A DNA stretch of 64,000 bases from a virus: positions 28,761-92,760 of IMG/VR virus record IMGVR_UViG_3300019760_000006. One strand, written 5' to 3'. Of this stretch, positions 7,613 to 14,205 are shown in pieces (position 1 is the stretch's first letter; each line of letters opens with the position of its first letter). Made by a program: the position numbers and the translations under genes. The notes under the pieces were generated by a model. It saw only the letters and a list, made by a program, of their open reading frames with translations. It did no database searches and was not told where the DNA came from.

Positions 7613-8686
7613 TCATATTTCCCTCATTAATTCTATAATTGGAAGTTTTCCATCATTCAATACAACTCCACAACCAAGTGTAGGTTTAGGCATATCTTTA
7701 GCATAATCAAAAGCATAGGCTTTATGATTAATCCCAACAGGTACTTGCATACTAAATATTGTCTTATTTCTCCCTGTCAAGTAGTTAATATAACAATCAT
7801 GATGCCAATGTCCCGCTACTACACTCATCATCTCTTTTCCTGCCTTTGTATGTGCCTTCATTCCAGTGCCATGTGTATACAAGACATCATCATAAACAAA
7901 GTTATATTGAAAATTCCAGTTTGGTATTTCAAGAACTTCATTTATTGATCTAACCCATTCTTTAGATACACCGGAATCAAAAGCGCGCCTTAGTAAAAGG
8001 CGGTCATGATTTCCCCAACATACATCCGCTTTTTGGAAAATTGAGTACCAATTTTTAATTTTTTTCTTAACATAATAAAGTTCATCTTTAGCTGACATAC
8101 CATCAGGGTCAGACTTATAGAAAGAAGAGTAGTGATTGTCAATAATATCACCTATGAAAATAACATGGTTGCAGTCATACTTCTTATAGATTGCTTTACA
8201 AAAACTTGGATATTCATCTAAACACCAAGGTTCGTGAAGGTCACCAATAACCAAAATATTTCTTGCTTCTTTCTTTACAGGTGACCAAACTCTCTCTCCA
8301 AAAGTACATTGATATTTTTGTTCTAATGGTTTCCAAGTAACCTTAGTTTCTTTAGGATCAGGTTCTATACAAGAATACTCTTTATAACCACCAAATTTAT
8401 ATTTATTAATAGAATTAACCAAGCAATCAAATAATTCTTGTGGATCACTTTCTCCAATCAACCTTTTGCTTTCGTTCAACTCAGTAATATTATCAACTCT
8501 TTCAAACTCTTTATAAGTCTTTCCTGAAATGAAATCAAATACTGTACTTTTTGGTACACCAGTAATCTCTTCAATACTACGAAGAGATTCATTTTCGAAT
8601 TTATACAATTTCCAAATCTGTGTTAGCACTTCATCAGATAGCTGTTTTTTCTTTCTGATCTGCCCATCACTTAATTTTTTACTCAA
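7613..8686 (-). CDS. Calcineurin-like metallophosphoesterase with N-terminal helix-turn-helix, 357 aa
   Basis: All metal-binding motifs of the calcineurin-like family are visible in order: GDLHEP (about 148-153), GDIIDN (179-184), GNHD (225-228), a later TH pair and GHWHHD near 290. Such enzymes cleave phosphomono- or diesters with two metal ions. Residues about 15-55 look like a resolvase-type helix-turn-helix (LRSIEEITGVPKSTVFDFIS), suggesting DNA or RNA binding. Start is TTG with SD GAGGAG seven bases upstream. Substrate unknown: candidates are nucleic acid ends, cyclic nucleotides or protein phosphates. Confidence 0.88.
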   Translation of the reverse strand: MSKKLSDGQIRKKKQLSDEVLTQIWKLYKFENESLRSIEEITGVPKSTVFDFISGKTYKEFERVDNITELNESKRLIGESDPQELFDCLVNSINKYKFGGYKEYSCIEPDPKETKVTWKPLEQKYQCTFGERVWSPVKKEARNILVIGDLHEPWCLDEYPSFCKAIYKKYDCNHVIFIGDIIDNHYSSFYKSDPDGMSAKDELYYVKKKIKNWYSIFQKADVCWGNHDRLLLRRAFDSGVSKEWVRSINEVLEIPNWNFQYNFVYDDVLYTHGTGMKAHTKAGKEMMSVVAGHWHHDCYINYLTGRNKTIFSMQVPVGINHKAYAFDYAKDMPKPTLGCGVVLNDGKLPIIELMREI

Positions 8687-8942
8687 TAATCATCTCCTCA
8701 ACCTGTTCTCTTAGATCTGACATCATAACCTTACCTTCGCTTGTATTTGAAAATAATTGTTCATCTATTACCATATCTGTAGAAATATTGTTACCACAAT
8801 GCCAACATAAACCTTTTATTGGCTTGCAGTCCTCTAAAAAATCATCACATACGTCTTCAATATCTCTATGTTCTGTTTCAACTTCACATTCAAACAATGC
8901 ACTCGCATAAATAGGTAGCCAAATTTTAATTTTCTTTTTCAT
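8679..8942 (-). CDS. Small protein with CxxC pair, 87 aa
   Basis: Overlaps the start of the phosphoesterase gene by eight bases, so the two are probably coupled. A CWHCGNN motif sits in the middle, preceded by CDDFLEDC, giving up to four Cys for a zinc site. Acidic C-terminus. No recognised family. Confidence 0.66.
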   Translation of the reverse strand: MKKKIKIWLPIYASALFECEVETEHRDIEDVCDDFLEDCKPIKGLCWHCGNNISTDMVIDEQLFSNTSEGKVMMSDLREQVEEMIIE

Positions 8943-8952
8943 TATTTAACCA

Positions 8953-9177
8953 TCAGTCGTTAGACTGAACCTCTCTAAACTTAAATACAGCAGATTTAAT
9001 AGAATCTTCTGCAAGAACAAGATACTCACCATTTTCAAGTTCTTGGTAAAAGCTAACTACATCTCCTATGAGAATATCTCTTGAGTAATACTTTGCACAT
9101 TCTTCAACAGAATCAAAATTTATTTCACATGTTGTATACTTTTCACCAAATATAGTAATATCAGCTATAATTTTCAT
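8953..9177 (-). CDS. Hypothetical protein, 74 aa
   Basis: SD GGAGAGAAAATAAATA before the ATG. A compact, probably beta-rich small protein (MKIIADITIFGEKYTTCEINF). Lies between two other small leftward genes. Function unknown. Confidence 0.65.
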   Translation of the reverse strand: MKIIADITIFGEKYTTCEINFDSVEECAKYYSRDILIGDVVSFYQELENGEYLVLAEDSIKSAVFKFREVQSND

Positions 9178-9198
9178 TATTTATTTTCTCTCCATTAC

Positions 9199-9396
9199 TC
9201 ACTTAATCTTTTCAAAACATTTAGGTTCATCTGAATAAATACATATTGGTGTAGAACTTTCTGAGATGCCTTCAGAATCATTCCACCACAATTCAGCATC
9301 ATGCTCAACTTCTGGTGTTAATGCCCTGTCACATTCATCACCAAACTTACATTCTTTATAAAATGTACAAAATGTTTTATCTTTATAACAAATCAT
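9199..9396 (-). CDS. Small Cys-containing protein, 65 aa
   Basis: I chose the ATG at 9396 (MICYKDKTFCTFYKECK) because AAAAGGA lies 8 bases upstream; a TTG at 9432 would add 12 residues without an SD. Five or six Cys (CTFYKECKFGDEC and CIYSDEPKC) suggest metal binding or disulfides. First gene after the promoter at 9457-9485. Confidence 0.63.
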   Translation of the reverse strand: MICYKDKTFCTFYKECKFGDECDRALTPEVEHDAELWWNDSEGISESSTPICIYSDEPKCFEKIK

Positions 9397-9456
9397 ATAT
9401 AGGGTCCTTTTCAATTTTAAGTTTTTATTCAATAAACAATTTATACGTTGATTATA

Positions 9457-9485
9457 TTTATATAATACAAAACACCATTTGTCAA
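9457..9485 (-). promoter_or_regulatory. Sigma70-type promoter, leftward
   Basis: Minus strand TTGACA (9485-9480), 17-base spacer, TATAAA (9462-9457). It drives the small gene at 9199-9396 and probably the phosphoesterase group downstream. Confidence 0.72.
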
Positions 9486-9490
9486 GCTAT

Positions 9491-9748
9491 TTATTCATCA
9501 CAACACCAATCTTCATTATCTGCCAAGTCAATATCAATATATTGATTCATTTTTTCTTCAGCCTCTTCTCTGATTTTAAATTTAACACATTCATTATTAA
9601 AACCTTGAAAACAAACATCCTCCCACTTACCTTGTATTTCTTCTTTTGTGTACATAAATGTTATAAATGGAAAATATTTCTTAGGTCTTCTCCACATTTG
9701 AATTTTCCAAAAACCACCCTTATTGACACACAACCTATAATTATTCAT
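9491..9748 (-). CDS. Hypothetical protein, 85 aa (has a truncated paralog at 10256-10378)
   Basis: Aromatic and basic N-terminal half, then a C-terminal part (CVKFKIREEAEEKMNQYID and on to DWCCDE) that is clearly repeated in the short gene at 10256-10378. No known domain. It ends just before the leftward promoter at 9457-9485, so it belongs to the upstream transcript. Confidence 0.66.
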   Translation of the reverse strand: MNNYRLCVNKGGFWKIQMWRRPKKYFPFITFMYTKEEIQGKWEDVCFQGFNNECVKFKIREEAEEKMNQYIDIDLADNEDWCCDE

Positions 9749-9766
9749 TTTAATCTCCTTTATAAA

Positions 9767-9991
9767 TTAGTTTTTATTTTTATCTATAATCTTCATAGTT
9801 TCTTCGTCAACATCAAAATCTCTCAAGAATTGGCTCTCTGTGTAAGCTACAGGATCAATTCTTGATAACTTATACCAAACAACCCTATCACATTCATTAC
9901 AAACAAACCTTGTAAAAGCTGGAGTCTTATCTGGAACTCCAACAGATATAAAAGCATCACAATCATCATATGGACGTTCGCCAAAATTCAT
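9767..9991 (-). CDS. Small protein with zinc-finger-like pair, 74 aa
   Basis: Start set at 9991 (MNFGERPYDDCDAFISVG): it has AGAGGAGAATAAATAAA upstream and follows the stop of 9993-10250 by one base. A longer reading upstream would run inside that gene. Contains FVCNECDRVVWY, a knuckle-like Cys pair, and an acidic C-terminus. Confidence 0.64.
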   Translation of the reverse strand: MNFGERPYDDCDAFISVGVPDKTPAFTRFVCNECDRVVWYKLSRIDPVAYTESQFLRDFDVDEETMKIIDKNKN

Positions 9992-9992
9992 T

Positions 9993-10250
9993 TTATTTAT
10001 TCTCCTCTTTTTGAACACCATACCAAATCTCTTTAAACTTATCACTATCAATCTTATCAAGAGTGTCAGCAAGCTTATAAACCATATCAACCAACTCATC
10101 TCTTTCTTTGATAATATTATTAGCTATATACTTATTAGTACAACAAATAGATTCATCATTTGCACTTGCGATATTGACATCTAAACCATTTGTGTGCCTT
10201 CCAAAAACAAACCACCTTGGGAATCTCTCTTCTACATATCTCTCTATCAT
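9993..10250 (-). CDS. Hypothetical protein, 85 aa
   Basis: Begins MIERYVEERFPRWFVFGRH and contains ICCTNKYIANNIIKERDELV, a hydrophilic helix in the second half. Layout resembles small phage proteins with a DUF-like N-terminus and a C-terminal helix. Located between the paralog fragment and the zinc-finger-like gene. Function unknown. Confidence 0.66.
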   Translation of the reverse strand: MIERYVEERFPRWFVFGRHTNGLDVNIASANDESICCTNKYIANNIIKERDELVDMVYKLADTLDKIDSDKFKEIWYGVQKEENK

Positions 10251-10255
10251 TTTAT

Positions 10256-10378
10256 TTATTCTCCTTTATTTGAATCACAAACCCAACTGTCATTTTGTGA
10301 AAGTTCAATATCAGTATAATGATTCATTTGTCCTTCAGCTTCCATTCTTGTTCTAAATTTAACACAAGACAAAAACAT
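10256..10378 (-). CDS. Truncated paralog of the 9491-9748 protein, 40 aa
   Basis: The frame from ATG at 10378 to TAA at 10256 reads CVKFRTRMEAEGQMNHY, TDIELSQNDSWVCD, which matches the last 32 residues of the 85-aa protein at 9491-9748 (CVKFKIREEAEEKMNQY, IDIDLADNEDWCCD). The N-terminal half is missing, and no clear SD precedes the ATG. It is therefore probably a remnant of a tandem duplication; it may or may not still be translated. Confidence 0.55.
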   Translation of the reverse strand: MFLSCVKFRTRMEAEGQMNHYTDIELSQNDSWVCDSNKGE

Positions 10379-10446
10379 AACTACACCTTTTTATTTAAAA
10401 ATTTTAAATATCAAATAGATTGAATCAATACACAATAACTACTAAA

Positions 10447-10590
10447 TCAATCCCTTACAAAATAATATTTACCAGTCCAAGACTCTTCCTTACACCACTC
10501 CTCTGCTTCTTTAATATTATCAAAATCTTTAAATATAATATCTGTTACACAGTGATAATCATTATCAACTTCTACTATCTCAATTTTCAT
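10447..10590 (-). CDS. Hypothetical protein, 47 aa
   Basis: Frame from ATG at 10590 to TGA at 10447 (MKIEIVEVDNDYHCVTDIIF...). AAAAGGAAAATAAA precedes the ATG, and the upstream gene stops one base away. The pattern of a beta strand pair followed by a helix with EEWCKEESW resembles the repeated C-terminal fragments nearby. No function can be given. Confidence 0.58.
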   Translation of the reverse strand: MKIEIVEVDNDYHCVTDIIFKDFDNIKEAEEWCKEESWTGKYYFVRD

Positions 10591-10591
10591 T

Positions 10592-10777
10592 TTATTTTCC
10601 TTTTAAATATTTACAATGAGATAATTCAACCCTTATATTACACAACTCTTCTGTAAGGGCTTTTTGTTTATCAAACATACTATTGACAAACCAATAACAA
10701 TAGCTAAGCCAACAACATAATACAATTATCACTGCAATTAGCCAACAACATGATAGTTTATAAAAATTTTTATCCAT
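10592..10777 (-). CDS. Small single-pass membrane protein, 61 aa
   Basis: Residues about 9-32 are hydrophobic and unusually rich in Cys and Trp (LSCCWLIAVIIVLCCWLSY), followed by a short charged helix. No clear SD is visible, although TAAAAAGGTGTAG precedes the ATG. Could be a membrane-active small protein; no holin signature beyond size. Confidence 0.6.
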   Translation of the reverse strand: MDKNFYKLSCCWLIAVIIVLCCWLSYCYWFVNSMFDKQKALTEELCNIRVELSHCKYLKGK

Positions 10778-10788
10778 ACTACACCTTT

Positions 10789-10992
10789 TTATCTAAAAAC
10801 ATTAACATTGTAAGCATTAATAGAGCAAGTAGCGCAATAACAGTTACAACCAACAATAGTCCACCCGTTATCTATGATATCAATTTCATACGCTTCTGGT
10901 ATGTCGTAAGTGCCCCAATTCTTTTCCATAGGTATTTCCATATATTTACCACAACCACTACATCTTATCTTCATTACGCATGTAAAATTCAT
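10789..10992 (-). CDS. Small zinc-binding-like protein, 67 aa
   Basis: First leftward gene of this arm, with a good SD (AAAGGAGATTAAA). Two Cys groups, CSGCGK near residue 11 and CNCYCATC near residue 49, fit a zinc-ribbon. As the promoter-proximal early gene it could be a host-takeover or regulatory protein, but this is position-based inference only. Confidence 0.66.
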   Translation of the reverse strand: MNFTCVMKIRCSGCGKYMEIPMEKNWGTYDIPEAYEIDIIDNGWTIVGCNCYCATCSINAYNVNVFR

Positions 10993-11373
10993 TTTAATCT
11001 CCTTTACAAATTAGTTTTTGTTAAGTTCAAAAACAACTTACTATAACATTTTTATAATGTCAACTATTATTTTTCATATCTTGTAATTTTAAGACTATAC
11101 ATATTATTAGTTTCTATATATAGAAACACTTACATCATTCAATCATCTTATGGATGATAAACACACAAAATACAAAAACAACAATAATTTGTAGTTTATA
11201 TAGTGAGTTACAAGGAAATAAGAGAAAATCTATGAAAACAAGAGCTTTTTAAAACAACAAAAAACATACATTTCTATTGTAACTTCTTATTTTAATTACA
11301 AATATAAACAAAATAAAAATAATCTTGAATTTAGAATAATCTGATATTTGCCTGTAATCAAGAATAATAGGAC
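10993..11373. promoter_or_regulatory. Divergent control region, no gene seen
   Basis: About 380 bases between the leftward arm and the rightward promoter at 11374. It holds a perfect 18-base palindrome GTTTCTATATATAGAAAC at 11110-11127, a short ATCATC/GATGAT hairpin near 11140-11160, and AATAATCT repeated near 11310-11335. A TTGACA box on the minus strand (around 11060) has no well-placed -10, so the leftward promoter remains unsure. No frame with a plausible start and SD was found. Confidence 0.5.
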
Positions 11374-11402
11374 TTGACAGGCAATAAATTTCAAGGTATA
11401 AT
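11374..11402 (+). promoter_or_regulatory. Consensus sigma70-type promoter before hairpin array 1
   Basis: TTGACA at 11374-11379, 17-base spacer, TATAAT at 11397-11402: a perfect consensus. Transcription would begin near 11409, giving a structured leader of about 360 bases before the gene at 11771. Confidence 0.9.
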
Positions 11403-11457
11403 ACTACCTATTAAACAAACAAATTATGAAACTATAAATATATTAGCTATAAATTAT

Positions 11458-11727
11458 ATGCCTTTGGCATTAAGTTTATCTTATAAATTTTATTCTTTTA
11501 ATTGTTATTATTAATAAAAAACAAAAGAATAAATTATATATAAATAATTTTATCTCTTTATTTTCTTTTATTAATAAAAACTTAAAGAGATAAATAATGT
11601 TACTTATATATTATATGTCCGTAGGACATAAATATTGTGTTAAAGATTTTATTCCTTTGTTATTTATTATTAATATTAAATAAAGGAATAAATATATAAG
11701 TAACAAATTATATGTACGTAGTACATA
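11458..11727 (+). ncRNA. Hairpin array 1 (leader RNA), homologous to array 2 at 49364-49573
   Basis: Six hairpins in order. Small ones: ATGCC-ttt-GGCAT (11458-11470), TATGTCC-gta-GGACATA (11614-11630) and TATGTAC-gta-GTACATA (11711-11727). Long ones with 11-12 bp stems and 22-23 base AT-rich loops: TTTATTCTTTT/AAAAGAATAAA (11489-11533), TTTATCTCTTTA/TAAAGAGATAAA (11549-11594) and TTTATTCCTTT/AAAGGAATAAA (11648-11692). The same scheme with compensatory stem changes recurs in array 2, which supports selection for RNA structure. There is no terminator here, so it is probably the 5' leader of the mRNA for 11771-12389. Confidence 0.75.
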
Positions 11728-11770
11728 AATTATATGTTATGATTTTATAATAAATAAAAGGAGAATAAAA

Positions 11771-12106
11771 ATGTTTAATAAGATAAAAATAATCTATAAT
11801 ACATTGTTGTTTATTTCAAGGTATGTTGAAGATTACAACCAATCTAAAGAACATATAAAAAGAGTTGAAAGAGATTTGTATATCGTAAGAGAAGAATATA
11901 GGAGATTGTATTTAGAACACACAAAGATTAAGAAAGAAATAAAAGCAATACAAAAGGATTTAAAACCACCTTATGATGGTGATGTTAGAGTTGTTGATGT
12001 GTTTTGTTCTGTTTGTGGTAACTACATCAGGTCTGTTGAGAGTTTAGATGAGGGTGATATTTACTTTTGTTCTAAATGCCAGAATAATATGTGCAATTAT
12101 AAATAA
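11771..12106 (+). CDS. Coiled-coil protein with C-terminal zinc ribbon, 111 aa
   Basis: Behind a strong SD (AAAAGGAGAATAAAA) at the end of the hairpin leader. Residues about 20-75 are a charged coiled coil; the C-terminus has CSVCGNYIRS and FCSKCQNNMC, a four-Cys zinc ribbon. The layout suggests a dimeric nucleic-acid-binding or RNA-polymerase-binding regulator. It is the first gene of a short two-gene unit ending at the terminator 12403-12479. Possible early or middle regulator (inference). Confidence 0.75.
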   Translation: MFNKIKIIYNTLLFISRYVEDYNQSKEHIKRVERDLYIVREEYRRLYLEHTKIKKEIKAIQKDLKPPYDGDVRVVDVFCSVCGNYIRSVESLDEGDIYFCSKCQNNMCNYK

Positions 12107-12149
12107 TAAAAGGAGATATGTTTTTGTAATACAAAAATAAAACAAGTAT

Positions 12150-12389
12150 ATGAAAAACAATAGAAGTGAAGAGAAGATGACTATGAGAGATTACGATAGG
12201 AGATTAAATGATAGATGTGTGTGTTGTAATGAGTTTTTAAATGAGGGGGGTAGGGATGTTATGTGTGACAAATGTAGAAGAGCTTGCTATGAATCAGACA
12301 ATAATTATAATGATTGGTGTGTTGATAGTGTGTTGGGTTGGAATGAAGATATCAGCTTATCTGATCTGAAAATTGATACATGCTATTAA
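12150..12389 (+). CDS. Small zinc-finger-like protein, 79 aa
   Basis: Contains CVCCNEF and CDKCRRACY about 15 residues apart, a treble-clef or zinc-ribbon pattern, then an acidic tail. The first ATG at 12150 has no SD and a stop lies just upstream; the internal start MTMRDYDRR behind GAAGAGAAG is an alternative. A strong SD (AAAAGGAGAT) at 12109-12118 instead serves a four-codon frame ATG TTT TTG TAA, perhaps a tiny leader peptide. Confidence 0.65.
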   Translation: MKNNRSEEKMTMRDYDRRLNDRCVCCNEFLNEGGRDVMCDKCRRACYESDNNYNDWCVDSVLGWNEDISLSDLKIDTCY

Positions 12390-12402
12390 ACATTGATTTT
12401 AG

Positions 12403-12479
12403 GTTGATAGAGAGGTGTTTGTATTGATTGGTGTAAGTGTATACGTTTAGAATAAATATCTTTCTATCAGCTTATTTTA
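12403..12479 (+). terminator. Terminator after the two zinc-finger-like genes
   Basis: GTTGATAGAGAG (12403-12414) pairs over 12 positions (two wobbles) with CTTTCTATCAGC (12460-12471), followed by TTATTTTAT. The loop is long (45 bases), so termination strength is uncertain. It separates the leader unit from the morphogenesis promoter. Confidence 0.55.
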
Positions 12480-12590
12480 TGTGTTAAAATGGAGATTATA
12501 AATAGATGATAGATTTAATTCTATTGAAAGATTATATTTGGTTTGGTGTTTCTTATATTTATATAAAAATGTATAACTATATTCATAAGA

Positions 12591-12650
12591 AATAACATAT
12601 TTGTAACTATTTATAACAAAAATAACATATTTGTTATTATTTATTACAAA
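12591..12650. repeat. Tandem 30-base repeat upstream of the morphogenesis promoter
   Basis: Two adjacent copies, 12591-12620 and 12621-12650, share AATAACATATTTGT, then TATTTAT and ACAAA with a few changes. The second contains the palindrome ATAACATATTTGTTAT. The pair ends 16 bases before the -35 box of the promoter at 12666, a typical place for an operator or activator site. Confidence 0.65.
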
Positions 12651-12665
12651 AACGTAATAAAATAG

Positions 12666-12694
12666 TTGCAATAAATTAATATTCATGATATAAT
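12666..12694 (+). promoter_or_regulatory. Promoter of the morphogenesis operon
   Basis: TTGCAA (12666-12671), 17-base spacer, TATAAT (12689-12694). It is the only good promoter before the small genes and terminase. The weak -35 together with the tandem repeat just upstream suggests activated or repressed late expression. Confidence 0.75.
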
Positions 12695-12735
12695 TATTGT
12701 ATTAATTATTTTGATAAATGAAGAAAGGAAGAAAT

Positions 12736-12867
12736 ATGGATGATATTGTTTTAGAACTTAAGAAGTTTTATATTTCAGTTATGAATAATGATAAATTAAA
12801 GATTGAAGATAGATTGGATGCAGCGGATAAGCTAAGAGAGTTTCTTAGTGAATATAATGATGATTAA
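12736..12867 (+). CDS. Small helical protein, 43 aa
   Basis: Frame from ATG at 12736 to TAA at 12867 (MDDIVLELKKFYISVMNND...) with SD GGAAG. The sequence KLKIEDRLDAADKLREFL recalls the short helix repeats found in small terminases and their neighbours. It overlaps the next gene by eight bases. First gene of the morphogenesis transcript. Confidence 0.62.
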   Translation: MDDIVLELKKFYISVMNNDKLKIEDRLDAADKLREFLSEYNDD

Positions 12868-13024
12868 TGATAAAATAACTAAACATCGTAAAAATAAGTC
12901 TATAGAAGAACTTAAAAGAAAAGCTGACAAAGCAAGACGAAAAGGTTGGTTCACAGTAGAGGAAATTGATTATGCTGAAGTAGAGGCAGAATATTTAGTT
13001 AAATTGTTTGGTTATAATAAATAA
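12860..13024 (+). CDS. Hypothetical basic protein, 54 aa
   Basis: Starts at ATG 12860 inside the end of the previous gene (coupled) and ends with TAA at 13024. Highly basic first half (KHRKNKSIEELKRKADKARRKG), then an acidic helix. Could bind DNA; no family recognised. Confidence 0.6.
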   Translation: MINDKITKHRKNKSIEELKRKADKARRKGWFTVEEIDYAEVEAEYLVKLFGYNK

Positions 13025-13070
13025 TAATTGTTTGTAGATGATTAATAATATTTAGTAGGAGGTGACGAAT

Positions 13071-13406
13071 ATAGATATATTTATGAATTACACTCTTCCA
13101 GATCCTCCAAAAAAGAATAATCCTGAAGAATTTGCTAAAAGAGTTGATGTTTTTATAAATTTTTGGGATTCTCCTAAATTTCCAGGAGAAGATTCAATGT
13201 TTTCAAAAAGTAATCAGATTAAATCTGAGTTTAAAGCTAAGGTTTTAGCTAACACTGAGTTTAAAGAATCAAATGAAAGTATTTATAATAGGAAAACTGA
13301 TTATTCAGATAACTCTTCTTTATCAACTATAAAAGATAACAGTAGTCCAATGGATCATATAATATCTTCTGGTTTTTCCATGGCAGCTATGGGTGGAATA
13401 TTTTAA
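13071..13406 (+). CDS. Hypothetical protein, ATA or distal ATG start, 111 aa
   Basis: The SD AGGAGGTGA at 13057-13065 has ATA at 13071 eight bases from its core, while the first in-frame ATG (13083) is 20 bases away; the GTG at 13062 is inside the SD itself. I place the start at ATA, as in other genes here, with ATG 13083 as the alternative (MNYTLPDPPKKNNPEEF). The protein is soluble, Asn- and Ser-rich and ends in GFSMAAMGGIF. Not recognised; its place before terminase suggests a head or packaging-related role. Confidence 0.62.
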   Translation: MDIFMNYTLPDPPKKNNPEEFAKRVDVFINFWDSPKFPGEDSMFSKSNQIKSEFKAKVLANTEFKESNESIYNRKTDYSDNSSLSTIKDNSSPMDHIISSGFSMAAMGGIF

Positions 13407-13475
13407 TAATAGTTGATTAAGTACTTGCTCTGTTACTAATAAGTAACATCAAATTTGAATCTATAATTTTATAGT

Positions 13476-13503
13476 CACCTTATACTATTTAATAGATAAG
13501 GTG
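13476..13503 (+). promoter_or_regulatory. Strong 12-bp hairpin before the gene at 13524
   Basis: CACCTTAT-a-CTAT / ATAG-ATAAGGTG with a three-base loop, followed by TTGT but no full U-tract. A second hairpin GTTACT-aata-AGTAAC lies at 13432-13447. Together they fill the 117-base gap after 13406. They may protect or process the mRNA, or weakly terminate. Confidence 0.5.
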
Positions 13504-13523
13504 TTGTAAAATGGAGATATATT

Positions 13524-13748
13524 ATGCTTCCATATGGAATTCCAAGACTCCCTCAAACTGATTGCCCTGATTGTATTGATTTACATTATTTTGGTTTTAA
13601 ATCAAGAAAAGGTAGATTAGACGGTAAGAGTAATATCAGAAATGTTAGAAATAAGAAAGCTACAAGAAGATATTGGAAACGTAAGGAGAGGAGGAGAGCT
13701 ATTAAAGAGATTAACGATGAAATCTATGAAGAAACATCTATTGAGTAG
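13524..13748 (+). CDS. Small basic protein with DCPDC motif, 74 aa
   Basis: ATG with TGGAGATATATT upstream. The N-terminus holds TDCPDCID; the rest is very basic (NVRNKKATRRYWKRKERRRA), suggesting nucleic-acid binding. It is directly upstream of the small terminase and ends at the SD of that gene. Confidence 0.66.
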   Translation: MLPYGIPRLPQTDCPDCIDLHYFGFKSRKGRLDGKSNIRNVRNKKATRRYWKRKERRRAIKEINDEIYEETSIE

Positions 13749-13760
13749 GAGGTGATTGAC

Positions 13761-14132
13761 ATCAGTAGACCTGTAGGTAGTAACAAAGAATGGCAACAGA
13801 ATAAAAAGATTCTAAAAGCTAAAGCTGATACAGATAAATGGGCTTCTGATTTAGCACCAGAAGCAAGAAAGATAATTAAAGAGCTAATGTTTAGTACAAA
13901 ATCATCACCCGTGGTTAGGAAGGGGTGTGCTGAAATTGTTCTTAAAAGAGTTGATGATAGATTTAAAGAACTTGGTGGTAAGGCTGAATATCTAACTGAT
14001 GAAGAGGTTGAGAAGAAACAACAGCAAGAGCAGTCAGAAAAGGCAAAAAAGAAAACTGAGGAGAATGGTGGAACTCCATTTTTAAGACTTACCTGTGAAA
14101 CACCTGATGAGAAGACAGGGACAAATGATTAA
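13761..14132 (+). CDS. Terminase small subunit candidate, apparent ATC start
   Basis: Binds the packaging site and recruits the large terminase. The region KADTDKWASDLAPEARKII, then VRKGCAEIVLKRVDDRF, resembles the helical repeat segment of small terminases, and the gene lies just before the large subunit, separated only by an HNH gene. The SD AGGAGGTGAT (13747-13756) contains the only nearby GTG, so that GTG cannot be the start; ATC at 13761 is eight bases from the SD core (ATT at 13755 is too close). The C-terminus is acidic and low-complexity. Confidence 0.7.
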   Translation: MSRPVGSNKEWQQNKKILKAKADTDKWASDLAPEARKIIKELMFSTKSSPVVRKGCAEIVLKRVDDRFKELGGKAEYLTDEEVEKKQQQEQSEKAKKKTEENGGTPFLRLTCETPDEKTGTND

Positions 14133-14135
14133 TTG

Positions 14136-14164
14136 TTGACATTAAGTTTATGAAATGATATTCT
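14136..14164 (+). promoter_or_regulatory. Promoter upstream of the HNH endonuclease gene
   Basis: TTGACA (14136-14141), 17-base spacer, TATTCT (14159-14164), directly after the small terminase stop. An own promoter is common for inserted homing endonuclease genes. Confidence 0.68.
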
Positions 14165-14205
14165 CTAATATCTTAAAATATTAAATAAAAGGAGAATGTT
14201 GTTTT

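Noticed and set aside
11000-11080. Leftward promoter with TTGACA near 11060
   Set aside because: The best -10 (TATAGT) is only 12 bases away, too short for a sigma70 promoter.
11458-11727. CRISPR array
   Set aside because: Repeated hairpins are not identical direct repeats, spacing is irregular and no cas genes are near.
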